From Conoideocrella luteorostrata (lineage: Eukaryota; Ascomycota; Sordariomycetes; Hypocreales; Clavicipitaceae), in NCBI GenBank assembly GCA_032433595.1, contig JASWJB010000012.1:234398-298397 (forward strand): DNA of 64,000 nucleotides. The letters run 5' to 3'. Made by a program: the position numbers and the translations under genes. This document shows, piece by piece, positions 36,000 through 46,562 of this stretch (its first letter is position 1; every line of letters begins with the position of its first letter). Under the pieces are notes generated by a model. The model was not told where the DNA came from. It was given only the letters and a program-made list of their open reading frames with translations, and made no database searches.

Positions 36000-38254
36000 T
36001 TACTCAGGCTTCATGGTAGGGAAAGCAAGGACCTCGCGAATGCTGTAGTTGTCAGTCAAGAACATCATCATGCGGTCAATGCCCATGCCAAAACCTCCGG
36101 TAGGAGGCAGAGCGTGATCAAGAGCCTGGCAGAAAGTCTCATCGGCTATCTGAGCCTCATCGTCGCCCTGAGACTTCTGGCGAGCCTGCTCCTCGAAACG
36201 CAGTCTTTGTTCAGCAGCGACGTTCAACTCAGTGTAGCTTGTGGTTTGTCAGCGAATGATACGTATTGTGCGTTTTCGGAAGTGTTTCACTCACGCGTTG
36301 ACAATCTCCTTCGTGGAAACGAAAACTTCAAATCGCTCGCACAGACCAGGAGTAGTGCGGGAGTCCTTAGCGAGAGGTGACATCATCTTAGGGTGACCTA
36401 TGATGAAAGTAGGGTTGATCTGTTCGCGCATCAGCTTATTTTCACACTCACACCCAGGCATCGAAAACACGTACGCATTGTGACTCGAGATATTCACCAA
36501 CAAGAGCATCCAGCATGCGGGCGTTGGTCAAAGGTGGGCTGCACTCGACACCAGTCTTCGCAAGAATCTTCTTGAAGAACTGGTTGGCCTCGTCGGTGTG
36601 TAGGGTGTCAGCGGGAGGGAACTTTTCGCCAACCGCCTCCTCAAGAGCAGGAATCATCTCAATTCTGCGCCAAGGACCTTCCCAGTTGATATTGATCTCC
36701 TCGCCCTTGATGGTGTGATAGACAGTCTTGTATGAACCGTGAACATGCTTGACCATGCCGCTAACAAGCTCCTCAGTCATGGTCATGAGATCGTACACAT
36801 CAGCATAAGCCATATAGAATTCCAGAGTCGTGAATTCTAATGAATAAGTTAGTCATTCCTGGGCCAAAATCTCGCTTTCATGACGACATACCAGGGTTGT
36901 GAGTGAGATCCATGCTCTCATTTCGGAATTGTCGTCCCATCTCGTACACTCGGTTGAGGCCTCCAACAACGAGCATCTTGAGATACAGCTCAGGGGCAAC
37001 TCGAAGGAACATATCCATGTTGAGATCGTTGTGGTGAGTGACAAAGGGTCTGGCGGTAGCACCACCAGCAATGTGGTTAAGCATAGGAGTCTGGACCGAA
37101 ACGAAGTCACGGTCATCGAACCAACGACGGATATATGAGTCGACCTTGGCACGAGTAATGAAGATTTGTCTTGACTTTTCGTTCATCATGAGATCGAGGT
37201 ATCGCTGACGGAAACGTGTTTCGGGGTTCTTGAAGCCATAGTGGTCGTCGGGGATCTAGATGTTTAATTAGTGGTCAAGTCTGGAGACAATTCAACCAAC
37301 TGAATAAGTAAGTACCTGGTGCAAACAAGGCGACAGCAGAGTAACTTCTATGGCGGCAATGGATAGTTCACCAGAGAAATCACCAGAGCCCTGCTTAGTC
37401 TTAGGGTTAGTACGCGTGGGGAATCCACGAATACCTGTATTCGTTTGTTAGCGCAACGGATCTCAGTTGGACTGCCAATTCTGTCGAGCCATACCAATAA
37501 TGTCACCTCTTCGAAGGTTGACGTGCTGGTCGTCGAAGCTAGGAGCCTTGTCGTCGAGGTTATCGGCCTGGGCGAGGACCTGGAGTCTCACCCCCTACAA
37601 GATGTTAATGATGGGTTGGTCGATGAACAGAAGGTTGCCAATTGGAGACGTACGTCGGAACGAATATCGTAAAAGTAGAGCTTAGAACCAGCCGAGCGGC
37701 GGACGTAGACTCTTCCAGCAAGCTGGATCATTCTCGACTTTTCTGACTCGCCATTCTTAAGATGCTTAAATTCGTCCTCAAACTTGCGAATGTCGTAGTC
37801 AACATGGTACTGTGTGAGCTGGTTAGACCAATTGCCACGCCACGTGTTCTTGCAATTGTGAAAGGGGTACCTTGTGGGGATAAGCCTTGCCCTGTGCGTG
37901 AAGTTCATTGACCGTTCGCGATCGAATTTCGAAGTACTAGATGAATGTCAGATGTCAGTCCGTCGCTGTACTATGTGTTCATGAGAGTAGTGGCAGAATT
38001 TGCGCGATACGCACTTGATTGGGAGTTAACTCCTTCTCGGCAGCCTCAGCGCTCTTGTTGCCGGAATTCTGGGGCTTGGGGTTTGCGGCCGCCTTCTCCT
38101 TCTTAGCGGCCTCCTTCTCGCGTTGCTTTTGGCGCTTCTTGAGTTCAGTCTTGGAGATCATCTCCCCAGTAACTTCGTCCAAGTGAAGCTTGGCGACAGC
38201 AGCCGCGGCGTCGGCCGCGGCAGGTTCGCCAGAGGTGGCTGGATTGTCCGACAT
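36000..38254 (-). CDS. KRS1: cytosolic lysyl-tRNA synthetase (class II)
   Basis: Nine exons (minus): 38254-38015, 37936-37871, 37809-37654, 37594-37495, 37434-37316, 37255-36892, 36836-36475, 36419-36295, 36237-36000, joining to 589 aa. The N-terminal extension is Lys-rich ([20 protein letters not shown]), typical of eukaryotic KRS. The OB-fold anticodon domain includes [20 protein letters not shown]. Class II motif 2 is [20 protein letters not shown] and motif 3 is [14 protein letters not shown]. No mitochondrial presequence precedes the ATG. It charges tRNA-Lys in the cytosol. The last exon ends FPTMKPE. Intron phases vary but every junction is GT...AG. Confidence 0.96.
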
Positions 38255-39380
38255 TGCGGTAGTGGCGATTTCAGTGGGAGTGAAATTGTTTATCGAATGG
38301 TCTGTTTGATTTCTTCAGGGGAGAGAAAGGTTCGTACTGGTCAGAATTTATCTCCCGGTTTGGATAGCGTGGGACGAGTCACAGAAACAGAGTCAGAGCG
38401 ATGGACGGAGGGGCAGAAAAAACAGTCAGCGAGCCAGTCACCCCGCCATGACTGGAAGGAGGGGTCTGGACGGCCTTGCCACATTGTAGACATCTGGCAC
38501 TGGCTGTTAATATGTGCACCAAAGTCTGATTGGCTGGGCTTGGCATGAGCGACCAATGAGGCGGTGGGGCTCTCGTGCGGGCTTCAACGCTGAGGCGCTT
38601 CATAGAACGAACGTAGAAACTCGACCGTAGATAATATATGCGCAAGATTTGACTTGTAAAAAGGTGGCTAAGACTTTGTTTAGGTGGGGCGTGCATCTGT
38701 TCCTTTCAAGCTTTCACAGTCGGTTTCCCCGCACTATTTCGTTCTATCGCATCGCGCTTTTGCTCCTGCGGCTGTTTTACTCTGCACTTGTGCTCGATTG
38801 CCTATTTCGGTGCGTAACTGATTCTTTATAAGCTGACTACCTATGTAGGTAACGGTGAAGAATAATACCTTGAATGCCAAGGCGAAAAGAGCAATAAGTC
38901 CCTTCTCTTTTGCCCTTTCCCTTCCCTTCCTTTGCGTGAGCGTAATTCAGCAAACCTTTTTAATAGCTATTAAGCAAGGCGGACATTCCTGTGCTCCCCC
39001 TTAGAGATTTGCTCATGATCTTCGGTGTGTCCTGCCCATACAACTTGAGAACCTGACGATGAATTGCAAATAGCTATGCTATGCAACGGGATCAATGCTT
39101 GCACATCATAACAACCTCAGAAGAAAATACCGCAAGTTTTAATTCGGTTCTACAACAATGAAATCCGCCCCGGAGCAGCTCGGCGAATTGCAGCGGATCA
39201 CATCATTACTTCGCACGTCGTGCACGTAAAAATGGAACATAGGATCTATTTCGGAACTGACAATTGGCCAGACACTTCCGCTGAAAGCGTACGCCTGTGT
39301 TGGCGGCACTGGTTAAACGGTCGGAACATTTGGCTGCATTGAGTGATGATCCCGATATTGCTGCTCGTTGGTTGTGTCGG
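38255..39380. other. intergenic, boundary between core and accessory DNA
   Basis: Promoter of the synthetase gene, then DNA with no recognisable gene. Base composition becomes more AT-rich from about 38.8 kb onward. Confidence 0.45.
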
Positions 39381-39590
39381 ATATCGCGGTGGCTATCACT
39401 AGGACATACGGTGGCAAATAATGGAAGGCAAGGGAAACAAGAAGAATCGGGAGGCCTCACAGGCAGGAAGGAGAGGTATAAATTGAAGCATTCTGACGGG
39501 TCTGTCGGACGAGAAATTCTGCATCCATCATCGATCATCATCAGCACTATCATCAATTACATGAATTTGACCCCTTCCTTTTGAATCCAA
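39381..39590 (+). repeat. dispersed repeat A, copy 1
   Basis: About 210 bp matching 55475-55690 in the same orientation, from ATCGCGGTGGCTATCACTA through GAGGTATAAATTGAA and CATTCTGACGGGTCTG to GACCCCTTCCT. Similarity is high with scattered substitutions and small indels. The shared GGTATAAATT could be a TATA element. Possibly a solo LTR or a MITE; I see no certain ends. Confidence 0.85.
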
Positions 39591-40565
39591 GAGCACTAGC
39601 ACTGCGGCCCGAGTCTCCCTTCTGCCCTGCTTGCTAGTGCTTGTAGTAGACGGAAAACGTAGATTTAGTTATGTTATAAGCGCTGTTTCTGGCTTTTTTA
39701 TTGTTGCGTCACCTACAGCTATTGTCTTGTTCTGCGCCGGAAGAGTAGTACTTGTGCCACGCCCGGACTTGACACGAGTAGGTGGTGCAGAGATCCGAAA
39801 AGAGCCAAAAATCGCCCCCCTTGACTGGTTCACCACTCCCCGAAACAATTATAAGTGCCACTTCTTACTAAAGTGCTTTTGTGTGCCTAAATATGGAACA
39901 GTGACTCCAATAATCCCCGCGACCGTGAAAAGAATATATAAACCACTAACTGACCACATTGCAGCTCGCGAGACGTATATTACGGGGAATAGTTTTCTTT
40001 GGTCCCCCTTTTACTCGCCTTCTTCCTATAACTTTTAGCGTATGCTACACGCTTTCCGCCTATTTTTAGTACAAGTTGTTAATGTATGCCGAGTATGTTA
40101 TTGATGCCTCTGCATCACTTCTGTGGCCAAAGCTCAAATGCTGCGCAGTAGAACTGACAAGATATCTTGCTCTGGCGTAGCCATTAAATGTGGCATGTGA
40201 TCCACATGTCGATCATCCGACTCATCCATTCATCCATTGCTAAAGTGGACATGCGAGCCTTATGAGTGATCTGATGCCCATTCATGTCTTGTTGTAATGT
40301 GCAGGCGAGTCGCCCTGCACTTGTAACTCAAAAGGTGGACGCATCTGTGCGCGCAGATCTGTGCACCTTACAGAAAGGGGGCAGTTCATGACAATGTGTA
40401 GCACTAGCTAGTATGATTATCATGTGAGCATCTACAGCCCTTACACCCCAGCGAATTTGCCAAGAAAACTATGCCCCTCTTGTCATGGCAAAATTCCTCG
40501 CAAGAATTAATCGGATATGTGAGATTAAACACAGCGTCTGTGTTAGAGATCATAGCTTTTTTTGC
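39591..40565. other. intergenic in accessory island
   Basis: AT-rich. A 135-codon open frame (39631-40038) follows repeat A directly but has no recognisable domain and is doubtful. Nothing else seen. Confidence 0.4.
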
Positions 40566-40760
40566 TAGAGCATTGTACGCATTGACCCTTTGGCAGCGAC
40601 CTTGTGATAAATAAGCTTATATACGCTACAATTAACGCTTTGAAAGGGAGAGATTATGACTTCCTAAATAGAGCATTATGCGCATTGACACCTTTGCACT
40701 GGCCTCGCGATAAATAAGCTTACGTACGCTATAATTAACGCTTAAGAGAAGGGAGATTAT
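40566..40760 (+). repeat. tandem imperfect repeat upstream of a secreted-protein gene
   Basis: Two ~92-bp units, 40566-40657 and 40669-40760, each running TAGAGCATT...CGCATTGAC...GATAAATAAGCTTA...TACGCTA-AATTAACGCTT...GGGAGATTAT (approximate). They differ at roughly one base in seven. The second unit ends about 110 bp before the start codon of the small secreted protein gene, so the pair may be duplicated promoter DNA. Confidence 0.8.
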
Positions 40761-40870
40761 ATATAGCTACGACGTAGACTGTTATGCTTGGAATTATTAT
40801 TCACATTTTTAATATTTACACCTTCATGTAAAAACGAAAAAACCTATACTAAAGCAAGATATTATCTATT

Positions 40871-41191
40871 ATGAAGTACGCTATCTTTTCCGTCCTTGTC
40901 ATTACAGGCTCCCTCACCATCGCGGGTCCGTCTAAACGCACAGCTGCAAACGAACTATCCTACAAGGCCAACAACCCACCCTACAGCCGCATTACAGTTA
41001 AGGAGGGGGATGAGGGGATGGGGATTGAAAAGAGGACTGGAGATTATGGCGGTCGGCCGAGCTGGTGCGACAATTACAGCCCGGGCATGGATGGAGACTT
41101 CATCTGCCCCACCGAATGCCAAGGTTGTTGCCGTAAGAGTTGCAGCAAGAAACCAGGAAAGCCAGGGAAGCCAGATTCTGTCAACAAGTGA
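40871..41191 (+). CDS. small secreted cysteine-rich protein with Kex2-type sites (106 aa)
   Basis: Single exon. Residues 1-18 (MKYAIFSVLVITGSLTIA) form a signal peptide. Dibasic KR pairs at 22-23 (PSKR) and 54-55 (IEKR) are candidate Kex2/KexB sites, leaving a mature piece of about 51 residues beginning TGDYGGRPSWC. All six cysteines lie in that piece (66, 79, 83, 86, 87, 91; spacing C-x12-C-x3-C-x2-CC-x3-C), and it ends in a Lys/Pro/Gly tail (KKPGKPGKPD). I do not recognise the family. The layout fits a processed extracellular effector, antimicrobial or toxin-like peptide. It is flanked upstream by duplicated DNA and downstream by the pseudo-protease gene. Confidence 0.72.
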   Translation: MKYAIFSVLVITGSLTIAGPSKRTAANELSYKANNPPYSRITVKEGDEGMGIEKRTGDYGGRPSWCDNYSPGMDGDFICPTECQGCCRKSCSKKPGKPGKPDSVNK

Positions 41192-41606
41192 GCTCAAGAG
41201 AAATCTACTTGGTCTGGAAAGCAGCTGGGTTGCTAGCACCGTAGCCGACTCATAGGCTCATGATAGCGGAAGCATTTTATAAGGGCTTGGATAAAATTCA
41301 TTTTGCGTTTTGCTACACATGGTACAACGAAGCATCACGACACCAGCTTGGGGGGTGTGTCACAGGCTATATAAAATGCATTATTCACGCTATTAGTGTG
41401 GAGCTTCACCTTTTGCTGAATTTTGTGACATAGAGGATCTCCATGTTTCCCAATACTCAATATCCTACTCTAAAGGAATAGAACTTGAATGCTCCAACCC
41501 TCTGCTAAAGTTATATAACCCGAAGACCCGCGGTACTCCACCCGACAACCAGTCTTTTGCTGAAGTCGCCGCCTTGTAGTATGTCTGCTCCCATTCTCCC
41601 CTCCGT
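41192..41606. other. intergenic with inverted-ended repeat B
   Basis: 3' regions of two convergent genes. The only structure seen is repeat B copy 1 at 41358-41430. Confidence 0.5.
41358..41430 (+). repeat. short inverted-ended repeat B, copy 1 (73 bp)
   Basis: Begins TGTCACA and ends TGTGACA (7-bp inverted ends). The interior GCTATATAAAATGCATTATTC and GTGTGGAGCTTCACC is shared with 59833-59909 and, more weakly, 63077-63151. It contains a perfect TATATAAA. Confidence 0.8.
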
Positions 41607-43120
41607 CTAATTCGTATTCTTAAACCCATTGTTGATTACCGACTTTGGGGTCCTAGTTCTATCCCTGAGTCCGTTTGTGGCCCGCCGCACCGACGTCTTG
41701 GAAATATAATCGCAGAGAGAGAGTGGAGTGGACTTTCCGAGACTTAGGATATAGGCACCTAAGCCGGCAACATGAGCAGCGGCCTGCGCAGTACCAGAAG
41801 CCACCGTAGTACCACCACCTGGAATAGTGCTTAAAATATGATGACCAGGAGCAAGAACATTTACTTTCTCGCCCAAATTAGAAAAATCAGCCAGCGCATC
41901 CGATTGGGTAGTTGCTCCCACAGTACAAGCATAGGGCTCAGACGCCGGGGATGTAACCACACTTCTTCGTTCATCTCCAGCGGCAACGGCAAGAAAGATT
42001 CTACGCCGGACCATGTTTCTAGCGGCGCTGTTGATGGGCCGGTAGTATGAACTGTATACGGGTGTGTATGCAACTACTCCTCTAGGACATTGTGTTCGGC
42101 GAGTAGCCGCATCTCTAACAACAAAGTCCATAGCTTCGATAATTTTAGACCTAAGTTGCATAGATGTTAGCTAGTTTTTCGACTGTTTCGTTCCATATTT
42201 ACAAGGACAATAGGTATTCACTCACGCTGAGGCCCTGCCATACTGATTTACGACCTTAACACCAAAGATACGGGCGTTCTTAGCAACACCAAAGGAGGCA
42301 GATCCAATTATTCCTGCAGCATGAGTACCGTGTCGTCTAAGGTCCCTTGAAGTTCGGTCATCACTGAAGTTTTTAATAAACGTAGCACGGCCGCCAAATT
42401 CCTAGATAAATTTGTTAAAGCCCGTGTAAACTTTCAAAGGGAATGAAAGAGACTTACTGGATGCCTCTCATCGAGCCCCGAGTCCAGCACATAGACACAG
42501 GTTCCTGCTCCGGGTTTCTCAAGATAAATATATGTAGTGTGCCGGGGTTTGCGATGAGATATTCGGGCGAGACCCCAAGGAGCATTCCGCTGCCTCATTA
42601 CCTTCCTACCGCCTATTGCTACGTCAACTTTGAATTGCCGCCTTTGTTGTTTTTGGAGAGTGTTCTTGGCCCTCGGCTCATAGTTCCTTTTAGTTATTGC
42701 TACCTCCTGCTCGGTGTAGACCGGCCGACGAGTTGGGGCCACATTTACAATAGATTCGTCCATGATCTCCACATCCGGGTATATATAGTCCACCTAATTC
42801 CTGGTTAATAATCCGGCTATTTCTTGGCGGTGCGGCTATTGCATCAACCTTACATTGCGCTCAGCGTCAAGTCTTTTTTTTTGGTCTATTGTTAACTTGG
42901 CCACAAAGCCGCGTAACACATCAGAAAAGCGCCCGACGGGTTGAATGCCGATAGAAGAAATAACGCGGTCAATATCAGCCTCGTTATCGCTTTTCATCAC
43001 AACGATATACTTTCCCTCAATGACCTGCTCATCGCGCGGTCCAAGAACTGGAAGGTTTTGTCGCTCGAATATTACGCCAAAGACGAATGGTACAAAGACC
43101 AGTGAGAGTCTTGGCAGCAT
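41607..43120 (-). CDS. subtilisin-like (S8, proteinase K type) protein lacking the catalytic serine
   Basis: Exons (minus) 43120-42854, 42793-42458, 42401-42226, 42150-41607 join cleanly to 440 aa. Order: signal peptide (MLPRLSLVFVPFVFGVIF), I9 propeptide (about 30-95, KYIVVMKSDNEADIDRVI), S8 domain. Catalytic Asp193 (CVYVLDSGLDERHP) and His225 (RRHGTHAAG) are present. The oxyanion-hole Asn is Asp319 (AVAAGDERRS), and the nucleophile position in the normal GTSMAxPH motif is Ala381 (SGTAQAAAH). All introns have good GT...AG ends, so the frame is intact though hydrolysis should be lost. Family knowledge makes it an extracellular protein; binding, decoy or inhibitor-titrating roles are speculation. 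A recent pseudogene is the alternative, but there is no stop or frameshift. Confidence 0.85.
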
Positions 43121-44189
43121 GGAGTCGGGAAATTCACAAAATGTGACAAACAAGCTTTTCTAGAATTGATGATTATTGTGCTTGGATATTTTTCGTGGCG
43201 ATTTAAGCATTTAAGAATTGTTCAGGGGAGACATACCTTCTCGTTAATCACGAGATACATATGTTGGTTGCTGACTGAATGGTAAGTGGCCCATGACACG
43301 GATAGCTATAATAGAAATGCCGACAGGAATAGTAGATTCTTGACCGGGAAGTTACTATTCAACGGTAGGTCCTGTGATCTTGTACATCGTACGACATTTT
43401 TAGTTGAAAATTGCGTGCTATAACTAAATCCGTTCTAGACAGTTGTTTCTATAACTCGGGTTATTATAGCTTGCTTGGTCAATGTTTAGAGAACCACCAG
43501 TCCAAGGAGCGTTCGATGTCACTACTGTGACGAAAACTTCGAAAGTTCGTGACCCGCTTATTTGATAGTAGCTTGTCATTACGAAGATTCTATTCATAAG
43601 CCACGATTAGCAGTTGAACTTCAGGCTTGCATTATGTCACGACTGTTCCAGATGTCAGGCGACTTGCACGTGGGATAGTCGTATTCTAATTATTAAGGCG
43701 TTTCGATTCATCAAAAATATGTACTGTAATAAATTAGCTAATAAAAAAGACTTTCTCTTTAAGTATAGGCAAATATTCTTTCCAAGACCACAAATAAGTG
43801 AGCGTCGATCGATTACTACTCTTCGCTCAGTCCAGTACTAGGATGTCCTCATGAAAGACTAATGACTCTAAATTTCTTCTTAATTTGTGTAGGACTGAAG
43901 ATTTATTTTATTAACCGATTTATGCAGCAGCAGCTATTTGTATAAGCTAGACATTATCCACACAGGTTACTTCGGTACTACTCCGCACCCTCTCCCCCCC
44001 GAATACCCTTTCACCTGCCCGGTCGACATAGCAATACCATAGAGTTCTGCCCACCAACAGTTTCCGTATCCTGATCGCATACTGTCTTCGTCGATGCAAG
44101 TATCTTTAGTGAGCAAGATATGCAAACGCAAAGCATCTTGCAAGAAAGGAAGCTCTTTGAAGCGATTTTGATCCAGTGAGAACAGACAC
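43121..44189. other. AT-rich intergenic
   Basis: No gene recognised between the pseudo-protease promoter and the ribotoxin-like gene. Short open frames (43614-43841 and others) are not protein-like. Confidence 0.45.
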
Positions 44190-44840
44190 TCAGAACGTGA
44201 TCTTGCCAGATGGAGTGTATTTTGAACCACAGAGATTGTACTTAAGAAACCCTTTGTCCTCATGATCAACCATAGTGTTAACAACAACGCCACAGAGCAC
44301 CGGAGCACCTTTACAGCTCACGTATACAACTCGCATGGGTGTATTCGGAACTTTGTCTTCGGAAGAATCATCGTGAAACTTCGATTTGCCCTCCTCGTCG
44401 TCTCCGCTGGATGGGTAGATGGGCCACTGTATTAGTTTGGCACCTAATTTGTCGCAAGTAGGGATACCAAAACGAATTCTTTTATGCTTGTTGTAAAATC
44501 TCTTAGGGAAGTGCTTCCCCGCAGCTCGCCAATTGACGCCAGCTTTTATAGCTTGCTCCAGCGCTACCGTCGTGTTGACTTTGTATTTTCTTTCGTCCTT
44601 GCCATCAATAATAGATCTGCATGACACGACCTAAAAATGTATTAGGTTTCCGTAGCAAACAGCTTTGATTCTAGCGCAATCTTTACTTACGGGAGCGCGG
44701 ACCGGCGGACAAATTTTTGAGAACGGGCATTTCTCAGACATCTGACATCCAAGTCTCAGCGTAGGACTTTCCCAGGCTGTCTGACAGAGAAAGTCCGTAG
44801 GGCATAAAAGATTTGTGACAGAAAAGAGTCCGAAAAACAT
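44190..44840 (-). CDS. ribotoxin-fold (hirsutellin-like) protein with altered active site
   Basis: Exons (minus) 44840-44691 and 44630-44190, 196 aa. From APVVSCRS onward the protein follows the hirsutellin-type fungal ribotoxins, secreted ribonucleases that cleave the sarcin-ricin loop. Conserved pieces include the Cys at 54, TCDK (Cys109), WPIYP, PMRVVY (Arg150, Tyr153) and LCGV (Cys163). By my alignment from memory, the positions of the family's catalytic Asp, His, Glu and second His are Phe91, Lys93, Gln118 and Asn168, so the nuclease should be inactive while fold cysteines and the Arg remain. There is an extra Cys156 and an acidic insert (GDDEEGKSKFHDDSSEDK). The N-terminal 50 residues are not a clean signal peptide, so exon 1 may be modelled wrongly. 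Intron GTAAGT...TTTTAG. Confidence 0.72.
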
Positions 44841-45399
44841 ATTGAATAATTTCGATTTAGGAAAAGCGAAGCAAATGACTTCTAGGAATCTTAACCAGGT
44901 ACTAGATTTACTGAAATATTTCTCGCATAATTGGGGCAGTGCTATCTTTAAAGTCGAGATGAATATTAAACGCCTTTTAAGAATTTCAATTGTGTAAAGA
45001 AATTTGTTCTTATTTATTATAGACTATAGTGCTAGCTAAAGGTAGGCCGGAGAATTATTTGCTTAACTCTATGCTACTTTACTATATTAGAATCTTTATG
45101 CTATAATAATTATTTTATACCCGGCTATTTAGCTAATTACTATTACTATTAACCTAATAGCTATTAAAATATTTTAAATATATCTTCCGTGTCTAACTCA
45201 CACGCCGCTGCACGCTGCTATATAAGTATCTGTAGGTTGTAAGGTAGTACGTAGTAATAATAGACAGTTAGGTAGCGAATATGAATAGAACTCTTGTTAC
45301 TAAGTACTCCTATAATAAACAAGACTTAAACTTGCCCATCTAATTAAGCTCGATTCAAAGTGCGCTATTTAAAGACAACGAGCGGAAATCGGGTAATGT

Positions 45400-45521
45400 T
45401 CGGATCCGGTCTGCGGTATTTATTTTAATTTAGTGTTCTCCTGAATCTGAATACGATCCACGGTGTTCTCCCTTAATCTGAATCTAATCTGCGGTGTTCT
45501 GAATCTGATCCGATCTGCGCC
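45400..45521. repeat. degenerate tandem repeat, unit about 35 bp
   Basis: Three to four decayed copies of a unit containing AATCTGAAT-GATCCG-CTGCGGTGTTCTC (e.g. GGATCCGGTCTGCGG, ACGATCCACGGTGTTCTCCC, CTAATCTGCGGTGTTCTG, TGATCCGATCTGCG). Confidence 0.7.
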
Positions 45522-45796
45522 TTACATAAGTTTATTACTGTAGTATTGTTACGTGCTCGAATTGCAAGCATATTATTATATGTGTTATTAATGTTATTAA
45601 TGTCTAGCCTAGCTATTCCTTATAGAAAAGGTGTCTTGTAGGTTCTACTTGCGGCGTAGCTAATCCACCTATACATCTGATGATTCCTATCGTTACATTA
45701 GTAATTTAAGAAGTTTTCCCCCGCGGTTAAGAAGTGTGTCTCTGTAAGGTGCCTTACTCCGCTGCTTATTATAATTAAATTCCTTTATTAAGGTAC

Positions 45797-45988
45797 TGTT
45801 ACGATGGGCACTGGGTTTACCTACTGCGCCAGGAACAAAAAGATCCAGCAGTGGCGGCGGATGCCGAATACCCCTAGTATCTAGCTATATAAGGCGCCTA
45901 TCGGCTAGAGTCACTAACGAGCCCCTGACAAGTACACGGTAACCTAATAACCCTTAAGTAAGCTATCTGACTATTTAGTCTCACTACA
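45797..45988 (+). mobile_element. probable solo LTR
   Basis: About 190 bp starting TGTTACGATGGGCACTGGG and ending CTCACTACA, i.e. TG...CA ends. It has an internal TATA box (CTATATAAGGCGCC) followed by typical LTR-like U3-R-U5 spacing. No flanking internal domain and no convincing target duplication seen, so this is inferred from structure only. Confidence 0.45.
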
Positions 45989-46562
45989 AGGAAGGTCTCT
46001 ATGAATTACGAAAGGTCGCCGCAAAAGCCTTTCACGGAATTTACGGAGCGTTGCTAGTTGTGTCACATACTAGTACAGGTGTGCGCTTTGGGTCGACATA
46101 ATATATACTATGCCGGCTAATATGGAAGCAGAGTGGATTTCGTCACTTAGATAGCGGATTATTAATTAGGGATAGTTACCTGGTTTCTCAACTCACGAAT
46201 AGGAGAATTCCCGGTGGCCCCGCTGAGACGGCCCGACTGTCTAATATATTCCTAACTCCACAAGTAGTACACTTTCCTATTATATCACACTATACTAGAT
46301 ATTCTACTCTTATGTTTATTATATCACATTTATTTACCTTATAATTTTACTCGTAATAGCGTTCTTTATACCTCTTGGTAGAATTAGTTATACAAGACTC
46401 GATACGACTAGGTATAATTTACATATATACCAATCTTTTTCTCTTCTACTAGGTGGCTCTTATTCTCTTATCCTATAAATTCTTTATTCCGCATGATAGC
46501 TGTCACCTTTTTCACTTGTCGCTAAGAAACAACACCGCCTTAAGCTTCCCTTGACTATTACA

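Larger units (their letters stand above)
44841..46562. other. AT-rich repeat-filled DNA
   Basis: Very AT-rich with no open frames over 60 codons. It contains degenerate tandem copies of a GATCCG/CTGCGGTGTTCT unit (45400-45521) and a probable solo LTR (45797-45988). Composition and absence of frames would fit RIP-mutated transposon debris. A TATAAAT near 46474 probably serves the next gene. Confidence 0.55.

Noticed and set aside
41607..43120. Calling the subtilase an ordinary pseudogene
   Set aside because: All splice junctions and the reading frame are intact over 440 codons; only active-site residues are changed.
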